Below, piece after piece: positions 8,930-22,980 of a stretch of DNA of 64,000 bases; position 1 is the stretch's first letter; every line of letters begins with the position of its first letter. This DNA is from Lactobacillus acidophilus (GTDB lineage Bacteria; Bacillota; Bacilli; Lactobacillales; Lactobacillaceae), in the NCBI RefSeq assembly GCF_034298135.1, contig NZ_CP139575.1, positions 1,364,001-1,428,000 of the forward strand, written 5' to 3'. The notes beneath the pieces were generated by a model. That model saw only the letters and a program-made list of their open reading frames with translations, had not been told where the DNA came from and searched no databases. Position numbers and translations under genes: made by a program.

Positions 8930-9739
8930 TTAATAATCATCAATGATATCGCCGAGTGGATCGCCGGTACCAGCAGAACCAGAGTTGTTTGAACCGCCGT
9001 TGCCACCTTTTGATTCAAGAGCTAAGTACATCAAAGCCATTGAAAGACCGATAGCACCAAGAGCGATCAAAGTTAAGTCCTTGATAGCAGCTAAAGCAAA
9101 ACCGATTGCGAAGAATGGCCATACTTCTTTACTTGCCATCATGTTAATAACCATAGCATAACCTACAGCAACAACCATACCACCACCGATGGTCATACCT
9201 TCTGATAACCATTGTGGCATCATTGCAAGCCAACCTTTAACAGTTTCTGAAGGAATTGCCAAAAGAAGAGCAGCTGGGATAGCGATTCTCAAACCTTGCA
9301 AACATACAGCAATCCATTGCCACAAGTTGATCATACGCCAGTTACCCTTCTTAGCTTCTGCGTCCATAACGTGAACGATAGCAGTTGAAATAGTACGTAC
9401 AATCATAGTTAAGAACAAACCAGCAACAGCTAAAGGAATAGCAATACCAGTAGCAGTACCGATACCCTTAACACCTTGACCACCTTCAACCAAGATAATA
9501 GCTGAAGCAACTGATGCTAAAGCGGCATCTGGTGCAACAGCGGCACCAATATTTGCCCAACCTAAAGCGATCATTTGTAATTGACCACCTAAGATAACAC
9601 CTAAGTCCAAATGGCCTGTTACTAAACCAATTAATGTACATGCAACTAATGGTTGGTGGAATTGCCATTCATCCAAGATACCTTCTGTACCTGCAAGAAA
9701 GGCAACGGCCACTACCAAAATCATTTGTATAGCGTTCAT
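8930..9739 (-). CDS. manM: PTS mannose/fructose/sorbose family transporter subunit IIC
   Basis: 269-residue membrane channel subunit that carries the sugar path. Several transmembrane segments start at the N-terminus (MNAIQMILVVAVAFLAG). The GGQLQMIALGWANIGAAVAPD region is the conserved sugar-binding stretch of the family. The C-terminal tail is Gly/Asn/Ser-rich (GGNGGSNNSGSAGTGD) and looks flexible. RBS TAGGAG is present. Second gene of the operon, 18 nt after IIAB. Confidence 0.95.
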   Translation of the reverse strand: MNAIQMILVVAVAFLAGTEGILDEWQFHQPLVACTLIGLVTGHLDLGVILGGQLQMIALGWANIGAAVAPDAALASVASAIILVEGGQGVKGIGTATGIAIPLAVAGLFLTMIVRTISTAIVHVMDAEAKKGNWRMINLWQWIAVCLQGLRIAIPAALLLAIPSETVKGWLAMMPQWLSEGMTIGGGMVVAVGYAMVINMMASKEVWPFFAIGFALAAIKDLTLIALGAIGLSMALMYLALESKGGNGGSNNSGSAGTGDPLGDIIDDY

Positions 9740-9757
9740 TTATTTACTCCTATTAAT

Positions 9758-10768
9758 TTATTTCTTTTGTTCATCAAGTAAGTGCTGAGCTTTATTTAAG
9801 ATAGCATCCATATTGCCTGGTGCGTCTGAAGGAACTTTTCGAACGTCAAACTTAACACCCATCTTTTCAAGTTCACGGAATGTATCAACATCCTTTTGGT
9901 CCATTGATAATACATTATTGGCGTTAACATCGCCTTCCTTGTATGACATTGAACCAACGTTAACTTCTTTAATATCAATACCATCTTTGATAGCTCTTAA
10001 AACGTCTTCTGGATTTTCGAATAAAAGAAGTGCATGAGTATCACCAAATCTTGGATCTTTAGCAATTTCTGCCATCTTCTTAAGCGGAACAGTATGAGCC
10101 TTTACGCCTGCAGGTGCAGCTTCACGAATCATACTCTTACGCAAATCATCCTTAGCTACGCTATCAGAAACAACGATAACGCGATCTGGTTTCATTGCTG
10201 GAATCCATCCAGTAGCAACTTGACCATGAAGTAAACGTGAATCAATTCTTGCTAAAACATATTTAATATGGCCATCACCAATAACAGTGCCTTCTGGAAT
10301 AGTCTTCTTATTACCCTTAGCTTCGCCAGCGTCCTTAGCTGCTGGTGCAGCAGCTGATTTAGGCATCAAATCTGCTGGCTTTGTCTTGATACCATCTTTA
10401 CCAGGTTCAACAACTGCAGTAGCAATTTCATGTGCAGTTGCATTAGCATTCATCATTCTTTCAGTTAATGCTTGTACAACCATTGGTAAATTCATACCGG
10501 CTACAATTGCCCATTTATCATGTTTTTCAGCAAGACCATTTGCCTGGTTGAAAGGTGTACCACCCCATAAGTCTACCAAGAATAAAACTTCATCTTGGTT
10601 ATCAAATGAAGCAATTGCTTTTTCCATTTTGCCACGAATATCATCTGGACCTTCATTAGGCTTTAAGATAACATGTGCAAAATTATCCTGTTCACCGAAA
10701 AGCATTTGTGCAGATTGCGCAATCCCATCAGCGAAGCCACCATGGCTGGCTAAAACAATTCCTACCAT
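9758..10768 (-). CDS. manL: PTS mannose-family fused subunit IIAB
   Basis: Cytoplasmic phosphoryl carrier of 336 residues taking phosphate from HPr and passing it to the incoming hexose. The IIA domain (about 1-130) has phospho-acceptor His9 in ASHGGFADG. An Ala/Lys-rich linker spans about 131-160. The IIB domain (about 165-336) has the second phospho-acceptor His181 in DSRLLHGQVATGW. First gene of a four-gene operon (IIAB-IIC-IID-DUF956), with strong Shine-Dalgarno GAGGAGG. The promoter looks sigma-A type; no -12/-24 sigma-54 signature is seen. Confidence 0.96.
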   Translation of the reverse strand: MVGIVLASHGGFADGIAQSAQMLFGEQDNFAHVILKPNEGPDDIRGKMEKAIASFDNQDEVLFLVDLWGGTPFNQANGLAEKHDKWAIVAGMNLPMVVQALTERMMNANATAHEIATAVVEPGKDGIKTKPADLMPKSAAAPAAKDAGEAKGNKKTIPEGTVIGDGHIKYVLARIDSRLLHGQVATGWIPAMKPDRVIVVSDSVAKDDLRKSMIREAAPAGVKAHTVPLKKMAEIAKDPRFGDTHALLLFENPEDVLRAIKDGIDIKEVNVGSMSYKEGDVNANNVLSMDQKDVDTFRELEKMGVKFDVRKVPSDAPGNMDAILNKAQHLLDEQKK

Positions 10769-10808
10769 GTAATTTCCTCCTCTAGATCAAAAAAATGAAT
10801 CCGCTTTT

Positions 10809-10836
10809 ATTATACGATAAATACACACTTTTACAA
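10809..10836 (-). promoter_or_regulatory. Putative man operon promoter
   Basis: Minus strand: -35 TTGTAA (10831-10836), 16-nt spacer, perfect -10 TATAAT (10809-10814), about 40 nt before the manL ATG. A weak cre-like sequence overlaps the downstream side (10796-10809, 11 of 14). Confidence 0.65.
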
Positions 10837-10930
10837 AGTACTTTTTGGAAATAATTTCATACAATATAAATAAATTTCAAATAAGACGAAAAGCCTTGCG
10901 GTTCAAGCCAAATGCTCAAATTAGTCTAAT

Positions 10931-10970
10931 AAAAAAATCCCTTTTATTTTGTCATAAAAAGGGATTTTTT
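10931..10970 (-). terminator. Second, backup terminator of rRNA operon 1
   Basis: AATCCCTTTTAT/ATAAAAAGGGATT hairpin with one bulged base, flanked by A7 and T7 runs. It lies about 60 nt beyond the first terminator and separates the rRNA operon from the man promoter. Confidence 0.75.
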
Positions 10971-11030
10971 TATATTAGGCTTCCTTATTATATTGTAAGA
11001 CGTTAAAGACAAAGTAGTACTAAATTAACC

Positions 11031-11060
11031 AAAAAAAGGAGAAGGGCATTGCCTTCTCCT
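11031..11060 (-). terminator. Terminator of rRNA operon 1
   Basis: Stem AGGAGAAGG/CCTTCTCCT (11037-11045, 11052-11060) with loop GCATTG. The minus-strand transcript ends in T7, immediately after tRNA-Asn. Confidence 0.92.
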
Positions 11061-11068
11061 CTGCTTTA

Positions 11069-11141
11069 CTCCGGCTGTCAGACTCGAACTGACGACATCT
11101 TGATTAACAGTCAAGCGCTCTACCAACTGAGCTAAGCCGGA
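11069..11141 (-). tRNA. tRNA-Asn (GTT)
   Basis: Complete 73-nt cloverleaf; acceptor TCCGGCT/AGCCGGA, anticodon GTT, discriminator G, no encoded CCA. Last gene of rRNA operon 1, shortly after 5S. Confidence 0.97.
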
Positions 11142-11154
11142 ATATTAAAAAAGA

Positions 11155-11272
11155 GCACGGCAGCTTCCTATCCTCGCAGGCAGTTGCCCACCAACTACTT
11201 TCGGCGTTAAGAAGCTTAACTTCTGTGTTCGGCATGGGAACAGGTGTATCCTTCTTGCTTTCGCCACCGTAC
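11155..11272 (-). rRNA. rrf: 5S ribosomal RNA, operon 1
   Basis: Conserved 5S core (GGATACACCTGTTCCC, CCGAACACAGAAGTTAAG) with closing helix ACGG/CCGT at the ends. About 118 nt; ends are estimated from the terminal helix. Identical to the second copy. Confidence 0.95.
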
Positions 11273-11342
11273 TCTTTTGAGCTACTACGCTCAAAACTAA
11301 ACATAATCTCTCGCAAAAAACCTTACAGTTTGCTTCGCTTTT

Positions 11343-16011
<4,669 letters not shown>

Positions 16012-16184
16012 TTTAAAAAGTTTGAATGATTGCTCATTCGATTATTTAAGATCTTTGTCTCAAATTTATTGCTTGCGAATTGACTTCGCTTCTTGTTTGG
16101 GTTTTTACACCCGCACACTTTTAGCGAAACTTTGTTCAGTTTTCAAAGTACTACCTCTGTCCGGTTAAACCAGACAGCTTTTAT

Positions 16185-16213
16185 ATTTTATCAAACCCTC
16201 AAGCTCTTGTCAA
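16185..16213 (-). promoter_or_regulatory. rRNA operon 1 promoter P2
   Basis: Minus strand: perfect -35 TTGACA (16208-16213), 17-nt spacer, -10 TAAAAT (16185-16190). A leader hairpin CTGTCTGG/CCGGACAG follows just downstream (about 16160-16180). Confidence 0.85.
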
Positions 16214-16269
16214 GAACTTTTTCGAATTTGTTTTTTGTCGCTTTCGCTTTCGCTTGACGACATTTAAAT

Positions 16270-16298
16270 ATGTTACCAGCTTTTCTTTCGCTTTGCAA
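16270..16298 (-). promoter_or_regulatory. rRNA operon 1 promoter P1
   Basis: Minus strand: -35 TTGCAA (16293-16298), 17-nt spacer, -10 TAACAT (16270-16275), 85 bp upstream of P2; tandem promoters are normal for rRNA operons. Confidence 0.7.
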
Positions 16299-16374
16299 GT
16301 ACTTTTTTATTTTTTCTTTGCTTGGCTTTTTATTCTGCTGTCTTCGTCTCTTCTCTCGAAGCGACTTTATTAAT

Positions 16375-16597
16375 TTACCTTATTTTCTTCCTTTTGGCAA
16401 ATCTTTGTTTTCGTTCGCTTCATTTATGAAACGCTTGGTTTAGTTGTAATTGTTTCTTCTCCTCTCTTCTCTTTTTGTTAACTATATTCTTTACATTCTG
16501 TTCTTTCTGCTTTTTACTCGTTCGTGATTTGCCCCTTTTTTGCCTTTTTTTGCCTAGATTTTTTTTGTAAAAATTTGCTTTTTTTATTCAAAAAGAT
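16375..16597. other. Non-coding pyrimidine-rich stretch upstream of rRNA operon 1
   Basis: Strongly T/C-rich on the plus strand (purine-rich on the transcribed strand), with no credible open reading frame. It lies between the smpB terminator and the rRNA promoters. The part to 16374 is shared with operon 2 and this part is not. An UP-element-like role for the A-tracts above P1 is possible but unproven. Confidence 0.6.
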
Positions 16598-16637
16598 AAA
16601 AAAGGTATTGTAATCTTTCAATTACAATACCTTTTTT
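16598..16637 (-). terminator. Terminator of the rnr-smpB unit
   Basis: 17-bp near-perfect stem AAAAAAGGTATTGTAAT (16598-16614) with its complement (16621-16637), loop CTTTCA. It overlaps the smpB stop codon. Confidence 0.9.
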
Positions 16638-17091
16638 AAATACCATATTTGCGTCTAATTTCACGCTTTTGGTCTCGTTCCTTGATTGTTTGACGTTTGT
16701 CATATTCTTTCTTACCTTGACCAACACCAATCAATACTTTGGCAAAACCGTGCTTTAAATAAACTTTCAACGGAATTATAGCTATTCCTCGTTCTGCTTG
16801 GACTTTTGCCAAACGATTAATTTCTTTTTTATGTAAAAGGAGTCTTCTACTTCTTAGAGGATCATGATTATAACGATTTCCTTGCTTATACTCACTTATA
16901 TGAACATTCTCCAAGTAAGCTGACCCATTAATAATCTGCACATACCCATCACGTAAATTTATTCTTCTGGCACGAACAGATTTAATTTCGGTTCCAGTTA
17001 AAGCAATTCCAGCCTCTAAAGTTTCTTTTATGAAATAATCATGCCGCGCTTTCTTATTTTGCGCGATTAAATTCTCTTCTTTTTCTTTCAT
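16636..17091 (-). CDS. smpB: SsrA-binding protein SmpB
   Basis: Binds tmRNA and delivers it to stalled ribosomes for trans-translation. 151 residues, the usual length. Family hallmarks are [41 protein letters not shown], the [15 protein letters not shown] loop and the basic C-terminal tail [20 protein letters not shown] that enters the decoding site. It lies 11 nt downstream of rnr, and RNase R is the nuclease that degrades tmRNA-tagged mRNAs, so the two form a functional pair. Terminated by a strong hairpin before the rRNA operon. Confidence 0.97.
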   Translation of the reverse strand: MKEKEENLIAQNKKARHDYFIKETLEAGIALTGTEIKSVRARRINLRDGYVQIINGSAYLENVHISEYKQGNRYNHDPLRSRRLLLHKKEINRLAKVQAERGIAIIPLKVYLKHGFAKVLIGVGQGKKEYDKRQTIKERDQKREIRRKYGI

Positions 17092-17102
17092 TAGACTAAT
17101 CC

Positions 17103-19451
17103 CTAATGTTTAAAACTTCTATGACCTTTTCTGTTTTTACTAGTAACATGTTCATGTCCACGACGATTGCCACGGCTATTATAATTTCCACCACCACGGT
17201 GACCATGATCATTATGAAATCCTCGATTACCTCGTTTACGATTATTCATTCCACGATCATTATGCTTTTTCTTAGGAGCATTCGGATCATAAACTTCGAA
17301 ATCAAGTTGATGCTGTTCAACATTAGCATTAATTAGGGTAACCTTAATTGGCATCCCTACCTTGTATTGTTTATGAGTTCCCCGACCCGTTAAAGTCATT
17401 GATTTCTCATTAAAACTATAGAAATCGTCAGTTAAATTAGAAATATGAATTAAACCTTCAACAGTATTTGGCAATTGAATGAACATACCAAAACTAGTGA
17501 CTGAAGCAACAACAGCATCAAAATGTTGACCCACTTGATCTGCCATATATTCAGTCATCTTCAAATCATTTACTTCACGTTCCGTATCAATTGAACGTCT
17601 TTCTTGAGTTGAGGTTTGCTCTGCAACATCTGGTAAGTAACTTTCAAAGTGCTTTTGAGTTTCTTCACTCATCCCTTTTTCTTGATATGCATGAATCATT
17701 CTGTGAACCATTAAATCTGAGTAACGTCTAATTGGGGAGGTAAAGTGAGTATAATACTCTGCTGCCAAACCAAAGTGGCCCAATGCATCTTCTGAATAAC
17801 GAGCTTGCTTTAAACTACGAAGCATCATCATTTGGACAACGGCTTCTTCTGGAGTACCAGTTGTCTTAGAGACTACTTTTTGCAAATCAAGTGGCTTAAT
17901 ATCATTGGGATCTGCATGAACATTCAAACCAAACGCACTACAAAATTCAAAGAAAGTCTTAATTCTTTCAGCATCAGGCGTTTCGTGAACACGGTATAAA
18001 AATGGAACCTGCTTCTTATAGAAATCTTCTGCTACCGTCTCATTAGCCATTAACATGAATGATTCAATCATCTTTTCAGCAGTACCGCGTTCATGCAACA
18101 CAATATCTGTTGGTTTGCCTTGATCATCAACAACTATCTTTGCTTCTGGCTCTTCAAAGTCAATTGCACCACGCTTATGGCGTTGTTTATACAAAGCAGT
18201 ATGTAAATCTGCCATATCTTCAAGCATTGGTCGCAATTTTACATATTTATCTTCTAAGCCATCCATATCACCCTTAAGTGTTTGGTTAACTTTATTATAT
18301 GTCATACGGCCATGTGAGCGCATAACAGATGGATAAATCTTGTAGCCTACTCTTTTACCTTCTGGGGTAATTTCCATATCACAAGATAAAACAAGACGTT
18401 CTACTCCCTCATTTAATGAACAAATACCATTTGAAAGTCTGAATGGGAGCATTGGAATAACGCGATCTACTAAGTATGTACTATTTCCACGTGCAAAAGC
18501 CTCATCATTCAAAGGTGTATTTTCTGTTACATAATGAGAAACATCCGCAATATGAACACCTAAATGATAGTTACCATTAGGCAATTTCCATACAACCACT
18601 GCGTCATCAAAGTCTTTAGAATCATCCCCATCAATAGTAACTGCTGGTTGATCCGTAATATCTACTCGACCTTTTTTATCACCTTCAGTAACATGGTCAG
18701 GAATTGCATTAGCTTGTTTCATAGCATCTTCTGGCCATTCAGTTCTAACATCATGAGCTGAAACAATAGACATAATATCTACGCCAGGATCATTCTTATT
18801 ACCAATGATATTAATAACTGCACCGGTCATTGATTCAGGATAATCTTCTTCTGGATAATCCTTAATTGATACCTTAACCATATCGCCCATTTGAGGGATC
18901 AAACCATTTTCTGAAAGGTATACACGATATTTATGTAATTTTTTGTTGTTACTCAATGCATAACCAATGAAATGACTAACTTTTTTCTGTTCATCAGTTA
19001 ATGGATGGAATTCTCCGACTAAACTATCAATTCCACGTTCTAGAATTTCTTCAACTTGGCCTTCTGGTCCTTTTCCATTCCATGGATTACCGCCCGCAGT
19101 AATCTTGACTTTTACGCGGTCACCATCAATAGCATACTTTGTATAATCAGCTGCTACAAAAACATCATCTGCTTCTTCATCATCTAATTTAACAAAGCCG
19201 AACCCTTTATCATTAGCCTTAAAAATTCCTTCAACGATAGTGTTTTCTTTTGCTAATTGATATTGTCCTTTTCCATCAGTAATAATCTTTTTTTCATGCT
19301 CTAAAAAAGAAAGAGCTTTAATCAATTCTGTGAAATTACCTAATCTTTCACGACGTGCTTCACGTTCAATTTGATCTACACGATATTGTTTTTGTGGATT
19401 ATGGCGAAAAATTTCTAAAACACCGGCCAAAATTTTTTCGTTTTGTGCCAT
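17103..19451 (-). CDS. rnr: Ribonuclease R
   Basis: Processive 3'-5' exoribonuclease that can unwind structured RNA; roles in rRNA quality control and tmRNA-linked decay. 782 residues: N-terminal winged helix (about 1-65), cold-shock OB folds (about 70-230), RNB catalytic domain (about 250-580) with [22 protein letters not shown] supplying the metal-binding aspartates, S1 domain (about 630-710, [18 protein letters not shown]), then a Gly/Arg/His/Asn-rich tail that probably binds RNA. Shine-Dalgarno GGAG precedes the ATG. Followed closely by smpB and preceded by secG with an intervening terminator. Confidence 0.97.
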   Translation of the reverse strand: MAQNEKILAGVLEIFRHNPQKQYRVDQIEREARRERLGNFTELIKALSFLEHEKKIITDGKGQYQLAKENTIVEGIFKANDKGFGFVKLDDEEADDVFVAADYTKYAIDGDRVKVKITAGGNPWNGKGPEGQVEEILERGIDSLVGEFHPLTDEQKKVSHFIGYALSNNKKLHKYRVYLSENGLIPQMGDMVKVSIKDYPEEDYPESMTGAVINIIGNKNDPGVDIMSIVSAHDVRTEWPEDAMKQANAIPDHVTEGDKKGRVDITDQPAVTIDGDDSKDFDDAVVVWKLPNGNYHLGVHIADVSHYVTENTPLNDEAFARGNSTYLVDRVIPMLPFRLSNGICSLNEGVERLVLSCDMEITPEGKRVGYKIYPSVMRSHGRMTYNKVNQTLKGDMDGLEDKYVKLRPMLEDMADLHTALYKQRHKRGAIDFEEPEAKIVVDDQGKPTDIVLHERGTAEKMIESFMLMANETVAEDFYKKQVPFLYRVHETPDAERIKTFFEFCSAFGLNVHADPNDIKPLDLQKVVSKTTGTPEEAVVQMMMLRSLKQARYSEDALGHFGLAAEYYTHFTSPIRRYSDLMVHRMIHAYQEKGMSEETQKHFESYLPDVAEQTSTQERRSIDTEREVNDLKMTEYMADQVGQHFDAVVASVTSFGMFIQLPNTVEGLIHISNLTDDFYSFNEKSMTLTGRGTHKQYKVGMPIKVTLINANVEQHQLDFEVYDPNAPKKKHNDRGMNNRKRGNRGFHNDHGHRGGGNYNSRGNRRGHEHVTSKNRKGHRSFKH

Positions 19452-19480
19452 GTAATTAATCTCCGATCTTTAAATAATAT

Positions 19481-19514
19481 AAAAAAACCTCCCCATCATA
19501 TTTGATCGGGAGGT
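19481..19514 (-). terminator. Terminator between secG and rnr
   Basis: ACCTCCC/GGGAGGT stem extended by GATCA/TGATG pairing, followed on the minus strand by T7. It would make rnr expression depend on read-through or on a promoter in the 30 nt before rnr. Confidence 0.85.
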
Positions 19515-19521
19515 ACAAAAT

Positions 19522-19755
19522 TTATTTTGAAGACATATAAGCTAAGATAATAGCAAAGGCAAAAAAGAGAACCAATAAAACTGAGGTTACTTTTTCCATA
19601 AATGCTTCAAAACCACGTTTTTTGGTTTGAGCACTAAAAACGGCACCGCCAGATAAGGCGTTTAATGCATCTTGTTGTTTTTGTGGCTGCATCATTGTTG
19701 CAATAATAATTAAGATTGAAACAATGATTAGTAGCGTCATAACTAAATTATACAA
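19522..19755 (-). CDS. secG: Preprotein translocase subunit SecG
   Basis: Small auxiliary subunit of the SecYEG channel. The predicted product is 77 residues with two hydrophobic helices (about 3-22 and 50-72) around the conserved MMQPQKQQDALNALSGGA loop. The start is a TTG at 19755 because GGAGG sits exactly 7 nt upstream and family members begin at this residue; an in-frame ATG 16 codons earlier has no Shine-Dalgarno. Neighbour of rnr and smpB, a common order in Firmicutes. Confidence 0.93.
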   Translation of the reverse strand: MYNLVMTLLIIVSILIIIATMMQPQKQQDALNALSGGAVFSAQTKKRGFEAFMEKVTSVLLVLFFAFAIILAYMSSK

Positions 19756-19793
19756 TGCGCTGCCTCCAATACACACATACGATTTACTAATCA

Positions 19794-19822
19794 ATTTTAT
19801 CACATATTGTCAATTCTTGCAG
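19794..19822 (-). promoter_or_regulatory. Putative secG promoter (extended -10)
   Basis: Minus strand: extended -10 TG-A-TAAAAT (core 19794-19799), 17 nt from a weak -35 CTGCAA (19817-19822). It would place secG under its own control rather than that of the preceding LTA gene. Confidence 0.45.
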
Positions 19823-21883
19823 TTATTTTTTCAACTCAGGCGCATCAGTTTTAAAATCTTTTTGCGTCGTCTTTTTATGATTTTGATACCATAGAGACGT
19901 TTTACTTGGATCATTAAATAAACGTTTTAACGATGGTTCCTTATTATAATCGTAGTCTTTTGGCTTAACCTTAGTAAACCACTTAGGACGATAAAACCGT
20001 AATAAATTACCGTTAATTACACGATCTGATAAAGAAAGCTGCGTTGTCACAGTGTTAGAAATTGCCGTCAATTCAGCTTTTAATTTCTTATTAGGCTTAA
20101 TTCTTTTACCAGTCTTAGTGTAATAATAATCGCTACCAACTTTTGAATATTCTGGTGTAATAAAGTCTCCATTTCTTTGGGCTACAATTTGGGGTGCGTT
20201 TTTGCTAAGTAAATCGTAGCCAAATTGAATAGTATCGCTATCTTTAATACCGAGTAAATTTAACAAAGTTGGTAAAACATCAATTTCACCACCATAAGTA
20301 TGATTTATTCCACCCTTTAATCCTTTCATATGAAACATTAAAGGCACTCTTTGAAACTGCAAATTATCAAAATCATTAAATGATTTTTTCTTAAGAAGTT
20401 GTGCACTAGCTTTATGGTGATTTCCAGAAATACCATAGTGATCGCCATAAAAGACAATCAATGTCTTTTTATCTAGTCCAGTCTTCTTCATCCAGCTCAT
20501 TAGTTCTCCAATTGCTTGATCAAGATAATGCGCTGTTTGAACGTAACCATCAACAGTTTCATCCCCAGTATTAGTCTTAGCAATGGATTGATTCTTCTTG
20601 TCAATATCGTATGGATAATGATTAGTTACTGTGATCATCTTTAAATAAAATGGCTGTGGTAAACGTTCAATATATTTAATTGATTGATCAAAGAAAATCT
20701 TATCTTTTAAACCATATCCAATATAATAGCTGGGTTTATTTTCATAAAATGATAATGGCATAAAATATTGATAACCAAATGATTTATATGCATTATTTCT
20801 ATTCCAGAACGATCCTGCACCACCATGCATTACTGCAGTAGTATAACCTGCTTGTTGGTGCAAAATCGCTGGTGCACTTTCAAACGTATTTGACGTGCCA
20901 TAAGTAGACATAGCTGACCCAGACTGCAAACCATATAATGAATTTTCTAACATCATTTCAGCATCTGAAGTTTTACCTTGTCCTACCTGGTTAAAGAAAT
21001 TATCAAAGCTAATCGTATCTTTTTGATGATATATTTTATTTAAATTAGGTGTTACTTCTTTACCCTTCCATTTATAGCCAATTAAAAATTGTTGAAAACT
21101 TTCAAGGTGAATAACTAAAACGTTTTTTCCTTTTGCTACACCCGTATATTCTGGATTAGGTTTTACCTTGTTTGCATTTAAATAATTACGTACAGATTTT
21201 AAATCAGATACGTTTGCCTTAGCCATTTGGGCGCTTGTTTGGGCTGTTTTATATCCATCATAAATAGCGTATTCATTAATTCCTAGATATTTAACAATAT
21301 AGTTATTATCAAAGGTTCTAGTTAAAAGACCTGATCTATCTTTTTGGGCCATCAATAAATTAAGTCCCATTAAACTAAGTGCCAAAAATTCAATTAAAAG
21401 ACTCACTTTTAACTTTAATGGACGCACATCCATTTTAATAACTTTAGTAGCTAATAACGCAATAATAACTGCAATATCCAAAAATGCTAAAAAATCACTT
21501 GCTAAAGTTATTCCTGCAATACTTTTTCCCAGATTATCGGATGTCGATCCTGATGTCTTAATAATTGAAAAAGACAAGAAATTAGAAAATTCTCGATAAT
21601 ATAAAATATTAGAAAAAAGCCACAGCGTTAATAAAAAATCGATTATCAGAATAATCCAATAAGATTTTCGTCCCTTAAAAAATAGGCCAATACCTAGTAG
21701 CAGCATCCCTGATGGAATAGGGTTAATTAAAAGCAAAAATTGCTGCATAGGACCAACTGCACCCAAGTTGAACTTAGTTAAATAAATATAATATGTTTTT
21801 AGCCAAAACAATACTAAAACTATTGTAAAAAATCCCAGCTTAGTTTGCGTCAACCATTTAAAAAAAGATTTGGTACGTTCCAT
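19823..21883 (-). CDS. LtaS-type lipoteichoic acid synthase family protein (sulfatase fold)
   Basis: Polytopic membrane enzyme that polymerises or adds glycerol-phosphate from phosphatidylglycerol on lipoteichoic acid, or a primase-like relative. 686 residues: five transmembrane helices within 1-180, a linker, then an extracellular sulfatase/alkaline-phosphatase domain. The metal ligand Glu261 (HLESFQQ) and catalytic Thr305 (QGKTSDAEM) match LtaS; FYGDHYGISGNH supplies the C-terminal metal ligands. Shine-Dalgarno GAGGAGAG. Last gene of the LafA-LafB-membrane protein cluster, suggesting a dedicated role with the glycolipid anchor. Whether it is the main synthase or a paralogue cannot be told from this window. 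Confidence 0.92.
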   Translation of the reverse strand: MERTKSFFKWLTQTKLGFFTIVLVLFWLKTYYIYLTKFNLGAVGPMQQFLLLINPIPSGMLLLGIGLFFKGRKSYWIILIIDFLLTLWLFSNILYYREFSNFLSFSIIKTSGSTSDNLGKSIAGITLASDFLAFLDIAVIIALLATKVIKMDVRPLKLKVSLLIEFLALSLMGLNLLMAQKDRSGLLTRTFDNNYIVKYLGINEYAIYDGYKTAQTSAQMAKANVSDLKSVRNYLNANKVKPNPEYTGVAKGKNVLVIHLESFQQFLIGYKWKGKEVTPNLNKIYHQKDTISFDNFFNQVGQGKTSDAEMMLENSLYGLQSGSAMSTYGTSNTFESAPAILHQQAGYTTAVMHGGAGSFWNRNNAYKSFGYQYFMPLSFYENKPSYYIGYGLKDKIFFDQSIKYIERLPQPFYLKMITVTNHYPYDIDKKNQSIAKTNTGDETVDGYVQTAHYLDQAIGELMSWMKKTGLDKKTLIVFYGDHYGISGNHHKASAQLLKKKSFNDFDNLQFQRVPLMFHMKGLKGGINHTYGGEIDVLPTLLNLLGIKDSDTIQFGYDLLSKNAPQIVAQRNGDFITPEYSKVGSDYYYTKTGKRIKPNKKLKAELTAISNTVTTQLSLSDRVINGNLLRFYRPKWFTKVKPKDYDYNKEPSLKRLFNDPSKTSLWYQNHKKTTQKDFKTDAPELKK

Positions 21884-21954
21884 CGCTCTCTCCTCTCGTT
21901 ACGGTAATTAATCTTACTACGGAATTGAGTAAGACACATTTACTTTAATAAAAA

Positions 21955-22980
21955 TTAATTACTTTCTGAGCTTTTTATCTTTTTAGGCTTAAAAATCCAA
22001 CCAAATATTCCTAAGATCATTCCAAAGAAATAAGTTGAAAAACGCCAGATAAACATTGCCAAAATTAAGGCACCATGCGTAGAAATAAATGTTGAAAATA
22101 ACGTCTGAAAACTATATTCTGCTCCACCGGATGCGCCTGGAATTGGAATAATTGCCATAAACATAATAATCATAATATTCATCTGCGTAACACTAAGCCA
22201 TGAACATGGAACATTAAGAGCTGACAAAATCATAAATGGAATTGAGTAGAAAAAGAGTAATTGTAGAATCGTTAAAATCGAAGCCATAATTAACTTCTTC
22301 TTCTCTTTTTTTAACTTTTGGCTTTCAGCATAAAATGTATCTATTTTTTCTAAAGTTGCCGTACGCCATTTTTCAACGCGTTCTTTTTTCATAAATTTAG
22401 CCAATAAATCCATAATCCAATTAGTAGTTCTTTTAGTAAAGCGATAGGCAAACATAATTGCCAACAAAAAGATAATTGAACTGACATGGATTAAAAAGCC
22501 AATTGCAATAAAAATAGCGAGACCTGCAAACTTGGTCATTACCATATGGAAACCAAATAAAATGGTAAATACATAGGCAAATAAAACAACTATTTGATAA
22601 ATAATAAATTTCATTAACAAAATAGAAGTCGATCGACCACCTTCCATTCCCATTTGAATCATAGCTGCAAGTTGCGAAGGCTGTCCTCCTGTAGACATAG
22701 GAGTTATCGCATTAAATAGTGCTTGAATAATAGGGATACGTAAAAAAGACCATGCCGATCGCTTAGGCTCTGATTTTCGATGTGCTAAAACGGCAAGAAT
22801 TCCTGCTTCGCATACATAAGACAAAAGCATTAAGCAAAACACCATTATCAATGCTCCAACATTCAAGCCATGAGCAGCCTTCAAAATGTCAGATAATGGT
22901 GTAGACTTTAGATCTGTATAAAGTACAAAGACACTGATTGCCAAAACAACCAAGATGCCCCACATATGTTTTTTATTCAT
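21955..22980 (-). CDS. Lysylphosphatidylglycerol synthetase-type flippase domain protein (UPF0104)
   Basis: Multi-spanning membrane protein, 341 residues, about eight hydrophobic helices, without the cytosolic aminoacyl-transferase domain of MprF. Marker segments are TPMSTGGQPSQLAAMIQMG and IPIPGASGGAEYSF, both typical of the family. Probably moves or binds lipids across the membrane; here the neighbours suggest glycolipid or LTA anchor transfer (inference). The ATG overlaps the stop of the preceding glycosyltransferase by one base (TAATG), so translation is coupled. Confidence 0.88.
   Translation of the reverse strand: MNKKHMWGILVVLAISVFVLYTDLKSTPLSDILKAAHGLNVGALIMVFCLMLLSYVCEAGILAVLAHRKSEPKRSAWSFLRIPIIQALFNAITPMSTGGQPSQLAAMIQMGMEGGRSTSILLMKFIIYQIVVLFAYVFTILFGFHMVMTKFAGLAIFIAIGFLIHVSSIIFLLAIMFAYRFTKRTTNWIMDLLAKFMKKERVEKWRTATLEKIDTFYAESQKLKKEKKKLIMASILTILQLLFFYSIPFMILSALNVPCSWLSVTQMNIMIIMFMAIIPIPGASGGAEYSFQTLFSTFISTHGALILAMFIWRFSTYFFGMILGIFGWIFKPKKIKSSESN

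Noticed and set aside
10796..10809. cre box at the man promoter
   Set aside because: Only 11 of 14 positions match and the mismatches include the central purine half; kept as a remark, not a call.
10769..10870. Sigma-54 promoter for the mannose PTS
   Set aside because: No GG-N10-GC element; a good TATAAT promoter explains the start.
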